Counted from the stretch's first letter, positions 52,885-63,060 are shown. The stretch is DNA of 64,000 nucleotides from Agrococcus jejuensis (GCF_007679035.1 NZ_VEFR01000001.1:930001-994000), one strand, 5' to 3'. Numbers and translations: made by a program. The notes: generated by a model from the letters alone, not told the origin.

Positions 52885-53021
52885 GCCGCGACGACGATGG
52901 CCGCACGCCCAGCGCTGCCCGCGCCGCAGCCGACGACGCGTCGCTGCCGGATCCCGAGACCATCGATCCCGAGACCGGGACCGACGACGACGACGCTCCG
53001 GTCGAGAACCCCTCCGGCTAG
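52881..53021 (+). CDS. Small acidic protein of unknown function
   Basis: 46 residues, Asp/Glu/Pro-rich and probably disordered (LPDPETIDPETGTDDDDAPV). GGGAG lies 6 nt before the ATG at 52881, and the ATG overlaps the stop of the upstream frameshifted reading frame, which suggests coupled translation. It is similar in composition to the products at 48740 and 56734. Confidence 0.5.
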   Translation: MSRDDDGRTPSAARAAADDASLPDPETIDPETGTDDDDAPVENPSG

Positions 53022-53071
53022 CCGATTCGACTGACGCCCTCCGCACCGATGAGGGCGGGTGGCGGAGCCTC

Positions 53072-55615
53072 TCAGCCGGACGCGCGACCCCGGCGGAGGG
53101 CAGCGGCGAGATACGGCGCCGTCGCGCTCGTCGTCGACGTCGCGACGTGCTCGGGCACGCCCTCGGCGACGACGGTGCCGCCCGCCTCGCCGGCGCCCGG
53201 CCCGAGGTCGATCACCCAGTCCGCCTGGGCCACGACGCGCATGTCGTGCTCGACGAGGATCACGGTGTTGCCGCCGTCCACGAGCCGCTGCAGGTGCTCG
53301 AGCAGGCGATCGGCGTCGGCCGGATGCAGGCCCGACGTCGGCTCGTCGAGCAGGTAGAGCGTGTCGCCGCTGGGAGCGCGACGCAGCTCGGCTGCGAGCT
53401 TCACACGCTGCGCCTCGCCGCCCGACAGCTCGGTCGCCGGCTGCCCGAGGGCGACGTAGCCGAGGCCGACGTCGAGCAGCGCATCGAGGTGCCGTACCAC
53501 CTCGGGATCGTCGAACGCCGCGCGCGCGTCGACGACGCTCAGCGCGAGCACGTCGGCGATCGACCGTCCGTCGAGCTGGACCTCGAGGGTCTCGGGGTCG
53601 TAGCGGGTGCCACCGCACGCCGAGCACGGCGCGTGCACCGTCGGCAGGAACAGCAGCTCGACCTCCATCGTGCCCTCGCCCTTGCAGGTCGAGCAGCGAC
53701 CCTCGGGCCGATTGAACGAGAAGCGTCCGGCGCCGTAGCGCCGCCTGCGAGCCTCCGGCGTCGCGGCGAACAGCGTGCGGACGCGGTCGAACAGCCCCGT
53801 GTAGGTCGCGACGTTGGATCGCGGCGTGCGACCGATGGGGCGCTGGCTCACCTGCACGACGCGCCGCAGCCGCCCCTCCGGACCCGTCGCACGCCCCGTC
53901 GTCGACGACGGTGGCGGCCCGAGGATGAGGTCGCCACCCTCCTCCGCATCGGCCTCGTCCTCGTCGTCGGCACCGAGCAGGTCGGGGATCGCCTGCGTCA
54001 CGAGCGACGACTTGCCGGAGCCGGAGACGCCGGTGACGGCGGTGAGCGCGCCGAGCGGGATGTCGACCGACAGGCCGCGCACGGTGTGCCGGTGCACGTC
54101 GACGAGCTCGAGATGCTCGGTCGCGGTCCGCCGGGTCCGGGGCGATGGCGCCTCGGCGTCGCCGACGAGGTAGCGACGCGTGACCGACTCCTCGACGTCG
54201 TGCAGCCCGTCGAGCGGCCCCGAGTACACGACCCTGCCACCGGCCGAGCCGGCACCGGGGCCGATGTCGACGATCCAGTCGGCCGCGCGGATCACGTCGA
54301 GCGAGTGCTCGACGGTGAAGACCGAGTTGCCGGCGTCGCGCAGGCCGGCGAGGATGCCGAGCAGCGCCTCGGTGTCGGCGGGGTGGAGGCCGGCCGAGGG
54401 CTCGTCGAGCACGTAGACGACGCCGAAGAGGCGCGAGAGCACCTGGGTCGCGAGCCGCATGCGCTGCAGCTCGCCCGACGAGAGCGTGGGCGTCGCCCGG
54501 TCGAGCGACAGGTAGCCGAGGCCGAGGTCGACGATCGGCGCGATGCGCGCGAGCGCCTCCCCCGCCAGCCGCTGCGCCGCGAGCCGGCGCTCGGGCGCCA
54601 TCGGGCCGCGCTCGTCCGACGGCGTCCAGTCGGGGTCGAGCGCTCGCTCCACGAGCCCGGCGACGTCGTCGAGGGGCATCGCGGCGATCTGCGTGATGTC
54701 GTGGCCCTCGAACGAGACCGCGAGCGCCTCCTGTCGCAGACGCCGCCCGCCGCACTCGGGGCAGACCACGCTCACCATGAAGCCCGCCGCCTTCTCGCGC
54801 ATCCGCGCGCTCTTCGACCCCGCGAAGGTGTCGAGCACGTAGCGGCGCACGCCGACGAACGAGCTCATGTACGACGGCTCGTCGCCTGCCTCGACCGCAG
54901 CCCACACCTGCCGCGGCGTGAGGCCGCGGTAGACGGGCACCTGCGGCGTCTCCTGCGTGTGGAGCGCCCACTCGCGCCGCTCGGCCGGGATGTCGCGCCA
55001 CGGCACGTCGGGGTCGTAGCCAAGCGAGACGAGGCTGTCGCGCAGCTGCTGCCCGTGCCAGGCCGTCGGCCAGGCGGCGAGCGCCCCCTCGGCGATCGTG
55101 AGGGCGTCGTCGGGCACCATGCGCGACTCGGGCACGTCGTAGACCCGGCCGATGCCGTGGCAGGTGGGGCATGCGCCCTGCACCGTGTTCGCCGAGAAGT
55201 CCTCGGCGAGCAGCATCGGCGCGCCCTCGGGATAGGTGCCGACGCGCGACAGCAGCATGCGCACGACGTTGCCGATCGTCGTCGCGCTGCCGACCGTGGA
55301 CCTCGCGCTGCCCGCCGACCGCTGCTGCGGCAGCGCGACGGCCGGGGGCAGCCCCTCGATGCCGTCGACGTCGGGCACGCTCGCCTGGCTCATGAGGCGC
55401 CTGGCGTAGGGCGCGACCGACTCGAAGTAGCGGCGCTGCGACTCCGCGTAGATCGTGCCGAAGGCGAGCGAGCTCTTGCCGGACCCGGAGACGCCCGTGA
55501 ACACGACCACCGCGTCGCGCGGGATGTCGACGGCGACGTCGACGAGGTTGTGCGTCCTGGCGCCGCGCACCGCGACGTGGTCGGGGACGGTCCTGCGTCG
55601 CGCCTGCTGCTCCAC
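53072..55615 (-). CDS. UvrA-like ABC ATPase
   Basis: An 847-residue UvrA-type protein with two ABC halves. Walker A is GVSGSGKSS at 41-49, the first zinc-binding Cys pairs are CPTC (149-152) and CPEC (285-288), and signature LSSGELQR follows. The second Walker A and the zinc module CSTCKGEGTM/CSACGG come next, and LSGGEAQR closes the second half. It is about 100 residues shorter than true UvrA (about 950), so it fits the UvrA2/DrrC group linked to drug resistance better than canonical repair. The start is GTG at 55615 with GAGGGA upstream; the frame to 55693 is non-coding. Confidence 0.88.
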   Translation of the reverse strand: MEQQARRRTVPDHVAVRGARTHNLVDVAVDIPRDAVVVFTGVSGSGKSSLAFGTIYAESQRRYFESVAPYARRLMSQASVPDVDGIEGLPPAVALPQQRSAGSARSTVGSATTIGNVVRMLLSRVGTYPEGAPMLLAEDFSANTVQGACPTCHGIGRVYDVPESRMVPDDALTIAEGALAAWPTAWHGQQLRDSLVSLGYDPDVPWRDIPAERREWALHTQETPQVPVYRGLTPRQVWAAVEAGDEPSYMSSFVGVRRYVLDTFAGSKSARMREKAAGFMVSVVCPECGGRRLRQEALAVSFEGHDITQIAAMPLDDVAGLVERALDPDWTPSDERGPMAPERRLAAQRLAGEALARIAPIVDLGLGYLSLDRATPTLSSGELQRMRLATQVLSRLFGVVYVLDEPSAGLHPADTEALLGILAGLRDAGNSVFTVEHSLDVIRAADWIVDIGPGAGSAGGRVVYSGPLDGLHDVEESVTRRYLVGDAEAPSPRTRRTATEHLELVDVHRHTVRGLSVDIPLGALTAVTGVSGSGKSSLVTQAIPDLLGADDEDEADAEEGGDLILGPPPSSTTGRATGPEGRLRRVVQVSQRPIGRTPRSNVATYTGLFDRVRTLFAATPEARRRRYGAGRFSFNRPEGRCSTCKGEGTMEVELLFLPTVHAPCSACGGTRYDPETLEVQLDGRSIADVLALSVVDARAAFDDPEVVRHLDALLDVGLGYVALGQPATELSGGEAQRVKLAAELRRAPSGDTLYLLDEPTSGLHPADADRLLEHLQRLVDGGNTVILVEHDMRVVAQADWVIDLGPGAGEAGGTVVAEGVPEHVATSTTSATAPYLAAALRRGRASG

Positions 55616-55747
55616 GGTGTCCCTCGCCCCTCGTCGCGGCGGTCGGCTCGTGGCCGGCACGCCACCTCCAGCCTGACAGCCGCCGCCGCCCACCGGTTCC
55701 GCGGCGAGCGACGGCGTAGGCTGCGCACGCTCGCGCGGCGCCGATGG

Positions 55748-56578
55748 CTAGCTCGGCTCGAGCAGCGCCAGGCGCGTGCGCGCGAGCAGGAAGGCGCCGA
55801 AGGTCGCGAGCCCGACGGCGATGAGCACGAGCAGCACGACGCCCAGCGGCACGTCGAGCAGCGAGCGCAGCGCGCCGTCGAGCCCGGTGGCGCGATGCGT
55901 GTCGCCGGTCACGACCGCCGTCACCACGACGACGCCGACGATGCCGAGCGCGACGCCCTTCGCGACGTAGCCGATCGTGCCGAGCACGAGCACGAGCCGT
56001 CGCCAGGCGCCCGTGGGCACGCGGATGAGCTTCGTGAAGGTGCCGCGGATGCCGATGCTCGCGAAGCCGATGCCGAAGCCGAGCACGGTGAGCCCGATCG
56101 CGAGCAGGATGAGGACGCCCGTCTGCGTGCGCAGCAGCGCGTCGGCGATGCGCGCGACGTCGTCGCCGCTCGGGCCGGTGGCACCGAGCGCGACGAGCAG
56201 CGCGCTGCCGCCGAGCGCGAGGTACACGACGCCCTTGGCGGCCTCGACGACGCGCCTCCCCCACCGCACGAGTCGGCGCGGCGCATCGATGAGCACGAGC
56301 GCCTGCGTCAGCTGCCATGCGGCGAGGGTCAGCAGCCCGACGACCGCCGCCCACAGCAGCACGCGGCCGAGCGTCGTGCTCGCGAGCTGGTGCAGCACCC
56401 CCGACTGCGAGACGGAGGTGCCGTCGGCGTCGCCGAACGCGAGGCGCAGGGCGATGCCGGCGAGCAGCAGGTGGATGAGGCCGTTGAGGGCGAAGCCCGA
56501 GCGTGCGACGCGACGGAATCGGCGGATGCTGCGCGCACCCCTCGCCGAGGACGTGTCGCTCGTGCGTGCCGCGGTCAT
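55748..56578 (-). CDS. DUF1206 membrane protein
   Basis: A 276-residue membrane protein made of three similar two-helix units, as in DUF1206. The units start ARSGFALNGLIHLLLAGIAL, VEAAKGVVYLALGGSALLVA and LGTIGYVAKGVALGIVGVVV. Function is unknown in the family. The ATG at 56578 is preceded by GGGTGGGG; upstream extension of the frame is Arg-rich non-coding sequence. It is monocistronic, divergent from a tiny acidic gene at 56734. Confidence 0.9.
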   Translation of the reverse strand: MTAARTSDTSSARGARSIRRFRRVARSGFALNGLIHLLLAGIALRLAFGDADGTSVSQSGVLHQLASTTLGRVLLWAAVVGLLTLAAWQLTQALVLIDAPRRLVRWGRRVVEAAKGVVYLALGGSALLVALGATGPSGDDVARIADALLRTQTGVLILLAIGLTVLGFGIGFASIGIRGTFTKLIRVPTGAWRRLVLVLGTIGYVAKGVALGIVGVVVVTAVVTGDTHRATGLDGALRSLLDVPLGVVLLVLIAVGLATFGAFLLARTRLALLEPS

Positions 56579-56733
56579 CCCCACCCTTCCCCGTCGGCGG
56601 CTGCGGCGCGGGATCGAGCGATCGCGCGACGGCCGAAGGCCGAGACTACGCGGCGCGTGGCCCATCCCGCGCAGCTGCCGTGCTGCGACGCAACGGGTCG
56701 CGGAGACGACGCGGGCCGAGGATCGTGGAGGGC

Positions 56734-56895
56734 ATGAGCGACACCATCAGCGGCAGCATCGGCGATCCCACCGGCGCCGACCCCGACTTCGTCACCGATC
56801 CCGAGACGGAGGAGCCGGTGACCGACGGGTCCGCGCCGGCCGAGCGCGACGGCGACGACGGCGTCGAGCCTGAGGAGTACGCCTCGCCGACGTAG
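56734..56895 (+). CDS. Small acidic protein of unknown function
   Basis: 53 residues, acidic and low-complexity (DFVTDPETEEPVTDG, GDDGVEPEEYASPT), likely disordered. GGAGG lies 4 nt before the ATG at 56734. The DPET word is shared with the tiny protein at 52881 (DPETIDPETG), hinting at a family. No signal or membrane segment. Confidence 0.55.
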   Translation: MSDTISGSIGDPTGADPDFVTDPETEEPVTDGSAPAERDGDDGVEPEEYASPT

Positions 56896-56946
56896 CGGAT
56901 CGCCCGCCAGTCGGGCGCCGGTCGCCGCATCCAGGAGGATGGGCAG

Positions 56947-57048
56947 GTGACCGACGCGGAGGAGACGATGGTGCGACGATCGATGGCCCTGGCCGCCAGG
57001 GCGTGCCGAGCGCGCTGCCTCGACCGCGCAGGGGCGCCCTCGTGCTGA
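56947..57048 (+). CDS. Possible 33-codon leader ORF before the AI-2E-family permease
   Basis: AGGAGG at 56933-56938 is perfectly spaced (8 nt) from the GTG at 56947. The frame runs to a TGA at 57048, overlapping the preferred permease start at 57042. The peptide is Arg- and Cys-rich (ACRARCLDRAGAPSC at its end). It may be a coupled leader or an unrelated small protein; evidence is the ribosome site and overlap only. Confidence 0.35.
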   Translation: MTDAEETMVRRSMALAARACRARCLDRAGAPSC

Positions 57049-58181
57049 GGCTGCTGCGTCGCGCAGCCGCCACTCGCGACTCGACGGCCGCCGCGCCCGA
57101 CGCGTCGCCGCGCGAGGCCGCTGCGGCGCTCGACGCACCGCGACGACGGAACCCCGTCATGATCGGCTTCCTCGCCACGATCGGCGGCCTCCTCGCGATC
57201 CTGCTCGGCATCGCCGCCCAGTCGCTGTCGTCGGTGCTCGTCGTCGTCGCGCTCGGCCTGTTCCTGGCGCTCGGGCTCGACCCGGTCGTGCAGCGACTGT
57301 GCGGGCTCGGGATGCGCAGAGGATGGGCGACGCTCATCACGGCAGCGGCCTTCGCAGGCGTCGTGGCGGGCATCGTCGCGCTCGTCGTGCCGACCGTCGT
57401 CGACCAGGTCGGCCGATTCGTGCGCGCACTGCCTGCGGAGTTCGAGGACTTCCGCGACTCCGCCGTCTACGACTGGGCGACGGAGACGTTCGGCACGAGC
57501 ATCTCCGACATCACGGCCCAGGCGCAGGACTTCCTCGGCGACCCGCAGCGCCTCGCGGAGATCGGCGGCGGCATCCTCGACGTCGGCGCGACGATCGTGT
57601 CCGGGGTGTCGAACACGCTCATCGCGGTGGTGCTCACCCTGTACTTCCTCGCGACGCTGCCGACCGTGAAGCGCGCGTTCGTCGGCATGATGCCCGCCCG
57701 CGACCGACCGCGCGTCGCCGAGCTCACGGAGGACGTCGCGGGCTCCGTGGGCGGCTTCCTGAGCGGCATGGTGGTGCTCGCCGCGGCGAACGCCGTCGCC
57801 TCGTTCCTGCTGCTGCTCGCGCTGGGCTCGCCGTTCGCGGCGCTGCTCGCGGCGCTCGCGTTCTTCGTGACCCTCATCCCCCTCGTCGGCACCGTGCTCT
57901 TCTGGGTCGTCGGGTCGCTCGCCGCGCTGACCATCAGCCCGTTCGCCGGCATCGCGTTCGCGGTCGTCTACCTCGTGTACATGCAGGTCGAGGCGTACCT
58001 GCTCACGCCGCGGGTGATGAACAAGACGGTCGCTGTGCCCGGGGTGCTCGTCATCATCGGCGCCCTCGTGGGCGGCACGCTGCTCGGCCTGCTGGGCGCG
58101 CTCGTCGCGGTGCCCGTCACGGCTGCGCTGCTGATCATCTACCGCAAGGTGCTGAAGCCCATCCAGGACGCGAAGGTCTGA
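57042..58181 (+). CDS. AI-2E-family (UPF0118) membrane permease
   Basis: About 379 residues with eight predicted helices. Family words include ALGLFLALGLDPVVQRL, FVTLIPLVGTVLFWVVGSLA and VYLVYMQVEAYLLTPRVMNK. The family contains exporters of AI-2-like signals and Na+/H+ antiporters, so a specific substrate cannot be given. I prefer the GTG at 57042 (AGGGG 7 nt upstream and overlap with the small ORF) over the GTG at 57003, which would add 13 residues. Convergent with the quinone oxidoreductase gene. Confidence 0.88.
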   Translation: MLRLLRRAAATRDSTAAAPDASPREAAAALDAPRRRNPVMIGFLATIGGLLAILLGIAAQSLSSVLVVVALGLFLALGLDPVVQRLCGLGMRRGWATLITAAAFAGVVAGIVALVVPTVVDQVGRFVRALPAEFEDFRDSAVYDWATETFGTSISDITAQAQDFLGDPQRLAEIGGGILDVGATIVSGVSNTLIAVVLTLYFLATLPTVKRAFVGMMPARDRPRVAELTEDVAGSVGGFLSGMVVLAAANAVASFLLLLALGSPFAALLAALAFFVTLIPLVGTVLFWVVGSLAALTISPFAGIAFAVVYLVYMQVEAYLLTPRVMNKTVAVPGVLVIIGALVGGTLLGLLGALVAVPVTAALLIIYRKVLKPIQDAKV

Positions 58182-58237
58182 GGCCGGGCGCGCGCCGGGT
58201 CCGGATCGACGGATCCATCGGGGCCGTCGGGGTCGGG

Positions 58238-59209
58238 TCATCGCGGAGGCGCGACCTCCAGGACGACCTTCCCGTAGTGACCGCCGTCGCGCAGGATCGC
58301 GTGACCCCGTGCCGCGTCGGCGAGCGGCATGCGGGCGTGGATGGGCACGGCGATGCGGCCGGACTCGAGCAGCGGCCATGCGAGCCGCTGCACGGCCTCG
58401 AGGATGCGGCCCTTGTCGGCGACCGACCGCGAGCGCACCGTCGTGCCGATGATGCGCGCCCGCTTCGCCATGAGGGCGCCGAGGTCGAGGGAGCCCGAGG
58501 AGCCGCGCATCGTGCCGATCACCACGACGCGACCGAACTCGCGCAGCATGCGCACGTTGTCGTCGAGCGCGTCGCCGCCGAGCACGTCGAGCACGATGTC
58601 GGCGCCGCCCTCGTCGCCGACGGCCCGCACGAGGTCGACGGCGTGGCGATCCCACGCGGCGGCCGCGCCGAGGCCGCGCAGGCGCTCGGCACCCTCCGCG
58701 GAGCCCGCGACCGCGAGCACCCGGGCACCGGCAGCGGCCGCGAACTGCGTCGCGAAGGTGCCCACGCCGCCGGTCGCGCCGTGGATCAGCACCGTCTGCG
58801 CCTCCTCGGCGTCGTCGTCTGCCGTTCCGATGCGCATGCCGCCCTCGAGCACGAGGTTCGAGACGACCGTGGCCGCGACCTCGATGACGCCTGCCGCGTC
58901 GACGAGGTCGACGCCGTGGGGCACGGGCAGCAGCTGGGCCGTCGGCACGGCCACGACGTCGGCGTAGCCGCCGCCTGCGAGCAGCGCGACGACGGGCTCG
59001 CCGGTGTCGCGGCGGTAGCCGGACACCTCGAGGCCCGGCACCTCGGAGGCGCCTGCGGGCGGCGGGTAGTGGCCGGCGACCTGCGCGAGGTCGGCACGGT
59101 TGACGCCGGCCGCGACGACGTCGACCAGCACCTCGCCGGCCGCGGCCGTCGGCTCGTCGACCTCGACGAGCGTCATGCGGTGATCGTCGGTCACGGTGAT
59201 GGCGCGCAT
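58238..59209 (-). CDS. NAD(P)H:quinone oxidoreductase, PIG3/MDR type
   Basis: A 323-residue medium-chain reductase without structural zinc. AAGVNRADLAQVAGHYPPPA is the PIG3-type substrate-site word and VLIHGATGGVGTFATQFAAA is the nucleotide loop. It should reduce quinones with NADPH in the cytoplasm. The ATG at 59209 is backed by a TAGGTT box 6 nt upstream and the absence of a ribosome site. It ends convergently with the permease gene. Confidence 0.92.
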   Translation of the reverse strand: MRAITVTDDHRMTLVEVDEPTAAAGEVLVDVVAAGVNRADLAQVAGHYPPPAGASEVPGLEVSGYRRDTGEPVVALLAGGGYADVVAVPTAQLLPVPHGVDLVDAAGVIEVAATVVSNLVLEGGMRIGTADDDAEEAQTVLIHGATGGVGTFATQFAAAAGARVLAVAGSAEGAERLRGLGAAAAWDRHAVDLVRAVGDEGGADIVLDVLGGDALDDNVRMLREFGRVVVIGTMRGSSGSLDLGALMAKRARIIGTTVRSRSVADKGRILEAVQRLAWPLLESGRIAVPIHARMPLADAARGHAILRDGGHYGKVVLEVAPPR

Positions 59210-59215
59210 GCACCG

Positions 59216-59221
59216 AACCTA
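59216..59221 (-). promoter_or_regulatory. -10 element TAGGTT, leaderless start
   Basis: On the minus strand TAGGTT ends 6 nt before the ATG at 59209. Confidence 0.5.
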
Positions 59222-59315
59222 GCCGCCAGTCTCGCGGCGCCGAGGCTGCGACGACCGCGCTGGACCTCGACGCGGCAAAGAGCATGCGCGCGGGGATGCC
59301 AGGATCGACACGACG

Positions 59316-60012
59316 ATGCCTGCGACTCCAGCACCTCCGGCGGCCCGCCCCGCGCCCGCCCGCATCCCGTTGCTGCGCGCGCTGCACGACGCGTTGCTCG
59401 CCCGCATGGGCCCGCAGGGGTGGTGGCCCGCCGAGACCCGGTTCGAGATGATGCTCGGCGCCGTGCTCGTGCAGCACACCCGATGGGAGAACGCCGCGCT
59501 CAGCCTCGGTCGACTGGGTGAGAAGGGACTGCTCGATGCCGCCGCCCTCGCCGCGGCGTCGCCGGAGGACCTCGTGCCGATGCTGCGGCGCAGCGGCTTC
59601 ATGATGGCGAAGGGCCGCGCGATCATCGCGCTCGCGCAGTGGACGGTGCGTGAGGGCGGCGAGCACGGCCTGCTCGAGCATCACGACGACGCGGCGTTGC
59701 GCGCCTCGCTGCTGCAGGTGACGGGGGTCGGCCCCGAGACCGCCGACGTCATCGCCCTGTACGCGTTCGAACGGCCCGCGTTCGTCGCGGATGCCTACGC
59801 GTGGCGGTTGCTCAGCGGGCTCGGGCTCGAGCTGCCGCGCCCCTACGAGGCGCTACGACGCCGGCTCGCCCCGCTCGTCGACGAGACCGACCTCACGGTC
59901 ACCGAGCTGCAGGAGCTGCACGCGCTCATCGACGAGTTCGGCAGGCTCGCCGCCCGAGACGCGTCGCTCGTCGAGTCGCTGCGCGGCGAGATCGTGGCGA
60001 TGGGCGCCTCGG

Positions 60013-60023
<11 letters not shown>
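59316..60023 (+). CDS. HhH-GPD protein related to endonuclease III
   Basis: A 235-residue member of the base-excision glycosylase superfamily. The helix-hairpin-helix word is VTGVGPETAD (135-144), and the catalytic Asp equivalent is D159 in AFVADAYAWRLL. Two features differ from endonuclease III: the lyase Lys position is Glu (E141), and the C-terminal four-Cys iron-sulfur loop is missing. It is therefore a DNA base glycosylase at most, without AP-lyase chemistry. Its last 11 nt overlap the end of ychF on the other strand. Confidence 0.82.
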
Positions 60024-61086
<1,063 letters not shown>

Positions 61087-61094
61087 GAGGAACG

Positions 61095-61100
61095 AGCCTA
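61095..61100 (-). promoter_or_regulatory. -10 element TAGGCT, leaderless start
   Basis: On the minus strand TAGGCT ends 8 nt before the GTG at 61086, with no ribosome site. Confidence 0.5.
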
Positions 61101-61171
61101 CCGGCGGTGCCGCGGCGGCCCGGCCAGTCGCGCCTCGACGCCGACCGCGGTCGGCGCGAGAGGATGGCGCG

Positions 61172-62233
61172 ATGAGCGCCGCACCCGGTCCCCCGACCCT
61201 GCCCGACGACTGGACGTCGCGAGCGCCGGAGCCCGGCGACGTCGATGCGCTCGTGCGTCTGCACGACGACGCGCTCGCAGCAGCCGGCCGCCCCGCGCCG
61301 GCCGATCGCGCGCACGAGACGGCACGCGTCGAGGAGCTCGTCGCGGGGCCGAGCTCGTGGACGAGACGCCAGCTCGTCGCCGGCCCCGAGGGCGAGGCGC
61401 CCGCAGCGTGGGCGACCGTGCACGACCGCGCGGCCGGACGCACGACCGTCGCGCTCGAGGTCGCGGGTCCCGACCGCGTCGCCGCCGACGTCGCCGACGC
61501 AGCGGCCGCCGCGATGCTCGCCTGGGCTGCGGACGCGGCCATCGGCATCGCGCGGCTGCGCGGCGTCGAGCGGACGCAGCTCGACGCGAGCGCCCACAGC
61601 GCCGACGCACGCAGCCACCGGTGGCTCGAGCGCGCCGGCTACCGGCACGTGCGCACCTGGCTGCAGATGTCGAGGCCCGTGACGCCCACCGACGCACCCG
61701 CGCCCGAGCCGCGGCCGGGCGTCACGGTGCGGCGCGTCGCGACCTCGGCATCCGGCATCCCCGTCGCCGCCGACCTGCAGGCCGTGCACCTCGTGCTCGA
61801 GCAGTCGTTCGCTGACCACTTCAACTCCTATCGCGAGTCGTTCCCCGAGTTCATCGCCCGGCTCCGCGAGGACCAGGGCCACCGCTGGGACCACTGGTGG
61901 ATCGCGGAGGTCGCGATGGACGACGGCGCCGTGCTGCCGGGCGGCGCGCTCGTCGCCTCGGCGATGGCGGCCGACGCGAGCGGTGCACGCGGCACGTACG
62001 TCGAGTACATCGGCGTGCACCGCCGCGCGCGGGGCCGCGGCGTGGCGAAGGCGCTGCTCGCAGCCGTGGTCGCGGATGCCGCCGATCGCGACCGCGCGCA
62101 CGTCGCGCTCGAGGTCGACCGCGACTCCCCCACGGGCGCCGACGGCCTGTACCGCGCGCTGGGCTGGACGACGGCGCACGAGACGGAGTCGTGGCACGCC
62201 GACGTCGCCGTCGAGCCCGGCGAGGACGCCTGA
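61172..62233 (+). CDS. Tandem GNAT acetyltransferase
   Basis: A 353-residue protein with two GNAT folds. The N-terminal one (about 15-165) is degenerate. The C-terminal one (about 185-345) has a good acetyl-CoA loop, VHRRARGRGVAKALL, and the final VDRDSPTGADGLYRALGW. A double GNAT is the architecture of mycothiol synthase MshD, but motif similarity is too loose to name it. The ATG at 61172 has GAGAGGA upstream. It stands next to a DsbA-family gene. Confidence 0.85.
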   Translation: MSAAPGPPTLPDDWTSRAPEPGDVDALVRLHDDALAAAGRPAPADRAHETARVEELVAGPSSWTRRQLVAGPEGEAPAAWATVHDRAAGRTTVALEVAGPDRVAADVADAAAAAMLAWAADAAIGIARLRGVERTQLDASAHSADARSHRWLERAGYRHVRTWLQMSRPVTPTDAPAPEPRPGVTVRRVATSASGIPVAADLQAVHLVLEQSFADHFNSYRESFPEFIARLREDQGHRWDHWWIAEVAMDDGAVLPGGALVASAMAADASGARGTYVEYIGVHRRARGRGVAKALLAAVVADAADRDRAHVALEVDRDSPTGADGLYRALGWTTAHETESWHADVAVEPGEDA

Positions 62234-62299
62234 TCGAGGACGCCCTGCGACATCGGATCGCGAGGAATGCTCGCAGGTGGACGCGAGTTGACTGTCGGC

Positions 62300-62995
62300 A
62301 TGCAGGTTGAGATCTGGTCCGACATCGCGTGCCCCTGGTGCTACATCGGCAAGCGTCGCTTCGAGGAGGCGCTCGCGCAGTTCCCCCACCGCGACGACGT
62401 CGAGGTGTCGTACCGGTCGTACCAGCTCGACCCCACGCTCCCCGAGCACTACGACGGCACCGAGGCCGAGTACCTCGCCAGCCGCAAGGGCATCCCGGTC
62501 GAGCAGGCCGAGCAGATGTTCGCCCACGTCGCGCAGCAGGCCCGCACCGTCGGCCTCGCCTACGACTTCGAGGCGCTCGTCGTCGCCAACAGCATGAAGG
62601 CGCACCAGATCCTGCATCTCGCCAAGGAGCACGGCGTGCAGTCCGAGGTGAAGGAGGCGCTCCTCGCCGCCCACTTCGAGCAGGGCCGCGACATCGGCGA
62701 CGAGCGGATGCTCGAGTGCGTCGCATCCGCCGAGGGCGTGCCCGCCGACGCCATCACGCAGGAGCTCCAGACCGGCTCGCGCATCCCCGCCGTGCAGCAG
62801 GACATCGCCGAGGCTCGTGCGCTCGGCATCCAGGGCGTGCCGATGGTCGTGCTGGACCGGAAGTTCGGCGTCTCGGGCGCGCAGCCGACGGAGGTCTTCC
62901 TCAACGCCCTCACGCAGGCGTACGCCGCGAGCACGCCGCTGCAGACCGTCGGCGCCGCCGACGGCGAGGTGTGCGGCCCCGACGGCTGCGCCTGA
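62300..62995 (+). CDS. DsbA-family oxidoreductase, FrnE-like
   Basis: A 231-residue cytoplasmic thioredoxin-fold disulfide isomerase/oxidoreductase. The active site is CPWC (C11 and C14), and the helical insertion is DYFEAL-like (AYDFEALVVANSMKAHQILH). The second cysteine pair near the end, CGPDGC (C225 and C230), is the feature described for FrnE proteins. The ATG at 62300 precedes the first strand (MQVEIWSDIACPW); the frame from 62267 is less likely. It follows the GNAT gene by 66 nt and is followed by a long hairpin. Confidence 0.92.
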   Translation: MQVEIWSDIACPWCYIGKRRFEEALAQFPHRDDVEVSYRSYQLDPTLPEHYDGTEAEYLASRKGIPVEQAEQMFAHVAQQARTVGLAYDFEALVVANSMKAHQILHLAKEHGVQSEVKEALLAAHFEQGRDIGDERMLECVASAEGVPADAITQELQTGSRIPAVQQDIAEARALGIQGVPMVVLDRKFGVSGAQPTEVFLNALTQAYAASTPLQTVGAADGEVCGPDGCA

Positions 62996-63013
62996 TCGCT
63001 GCCGCGATGTGAC

Positions 63014-63060
63014 GCGCAGCGGGCCGCCGAGGGAGATCTTCCCTCTGCGGCCCGCTGCGC
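63014..63060 (+). terminator. Long hairpin after the FrnE-like gene
   Basis: Outer arms 63014-63027 and 63047-63060 pair over 14 bp. After one mismatch, GAGGGA (63029-63034) pairs with TCCCTC (63040-63045) around a 5-nt loop, giving about 20 bp in all. Confidence 0.85.

Noticed and set aside
61172..62233. Mycothiol synthase MshD
   Set aside because: The double GNAT layout fits, but the N-terminal repeat is degenerate and I see no MshD-specific words. Kept as a generic tandem GNAT.
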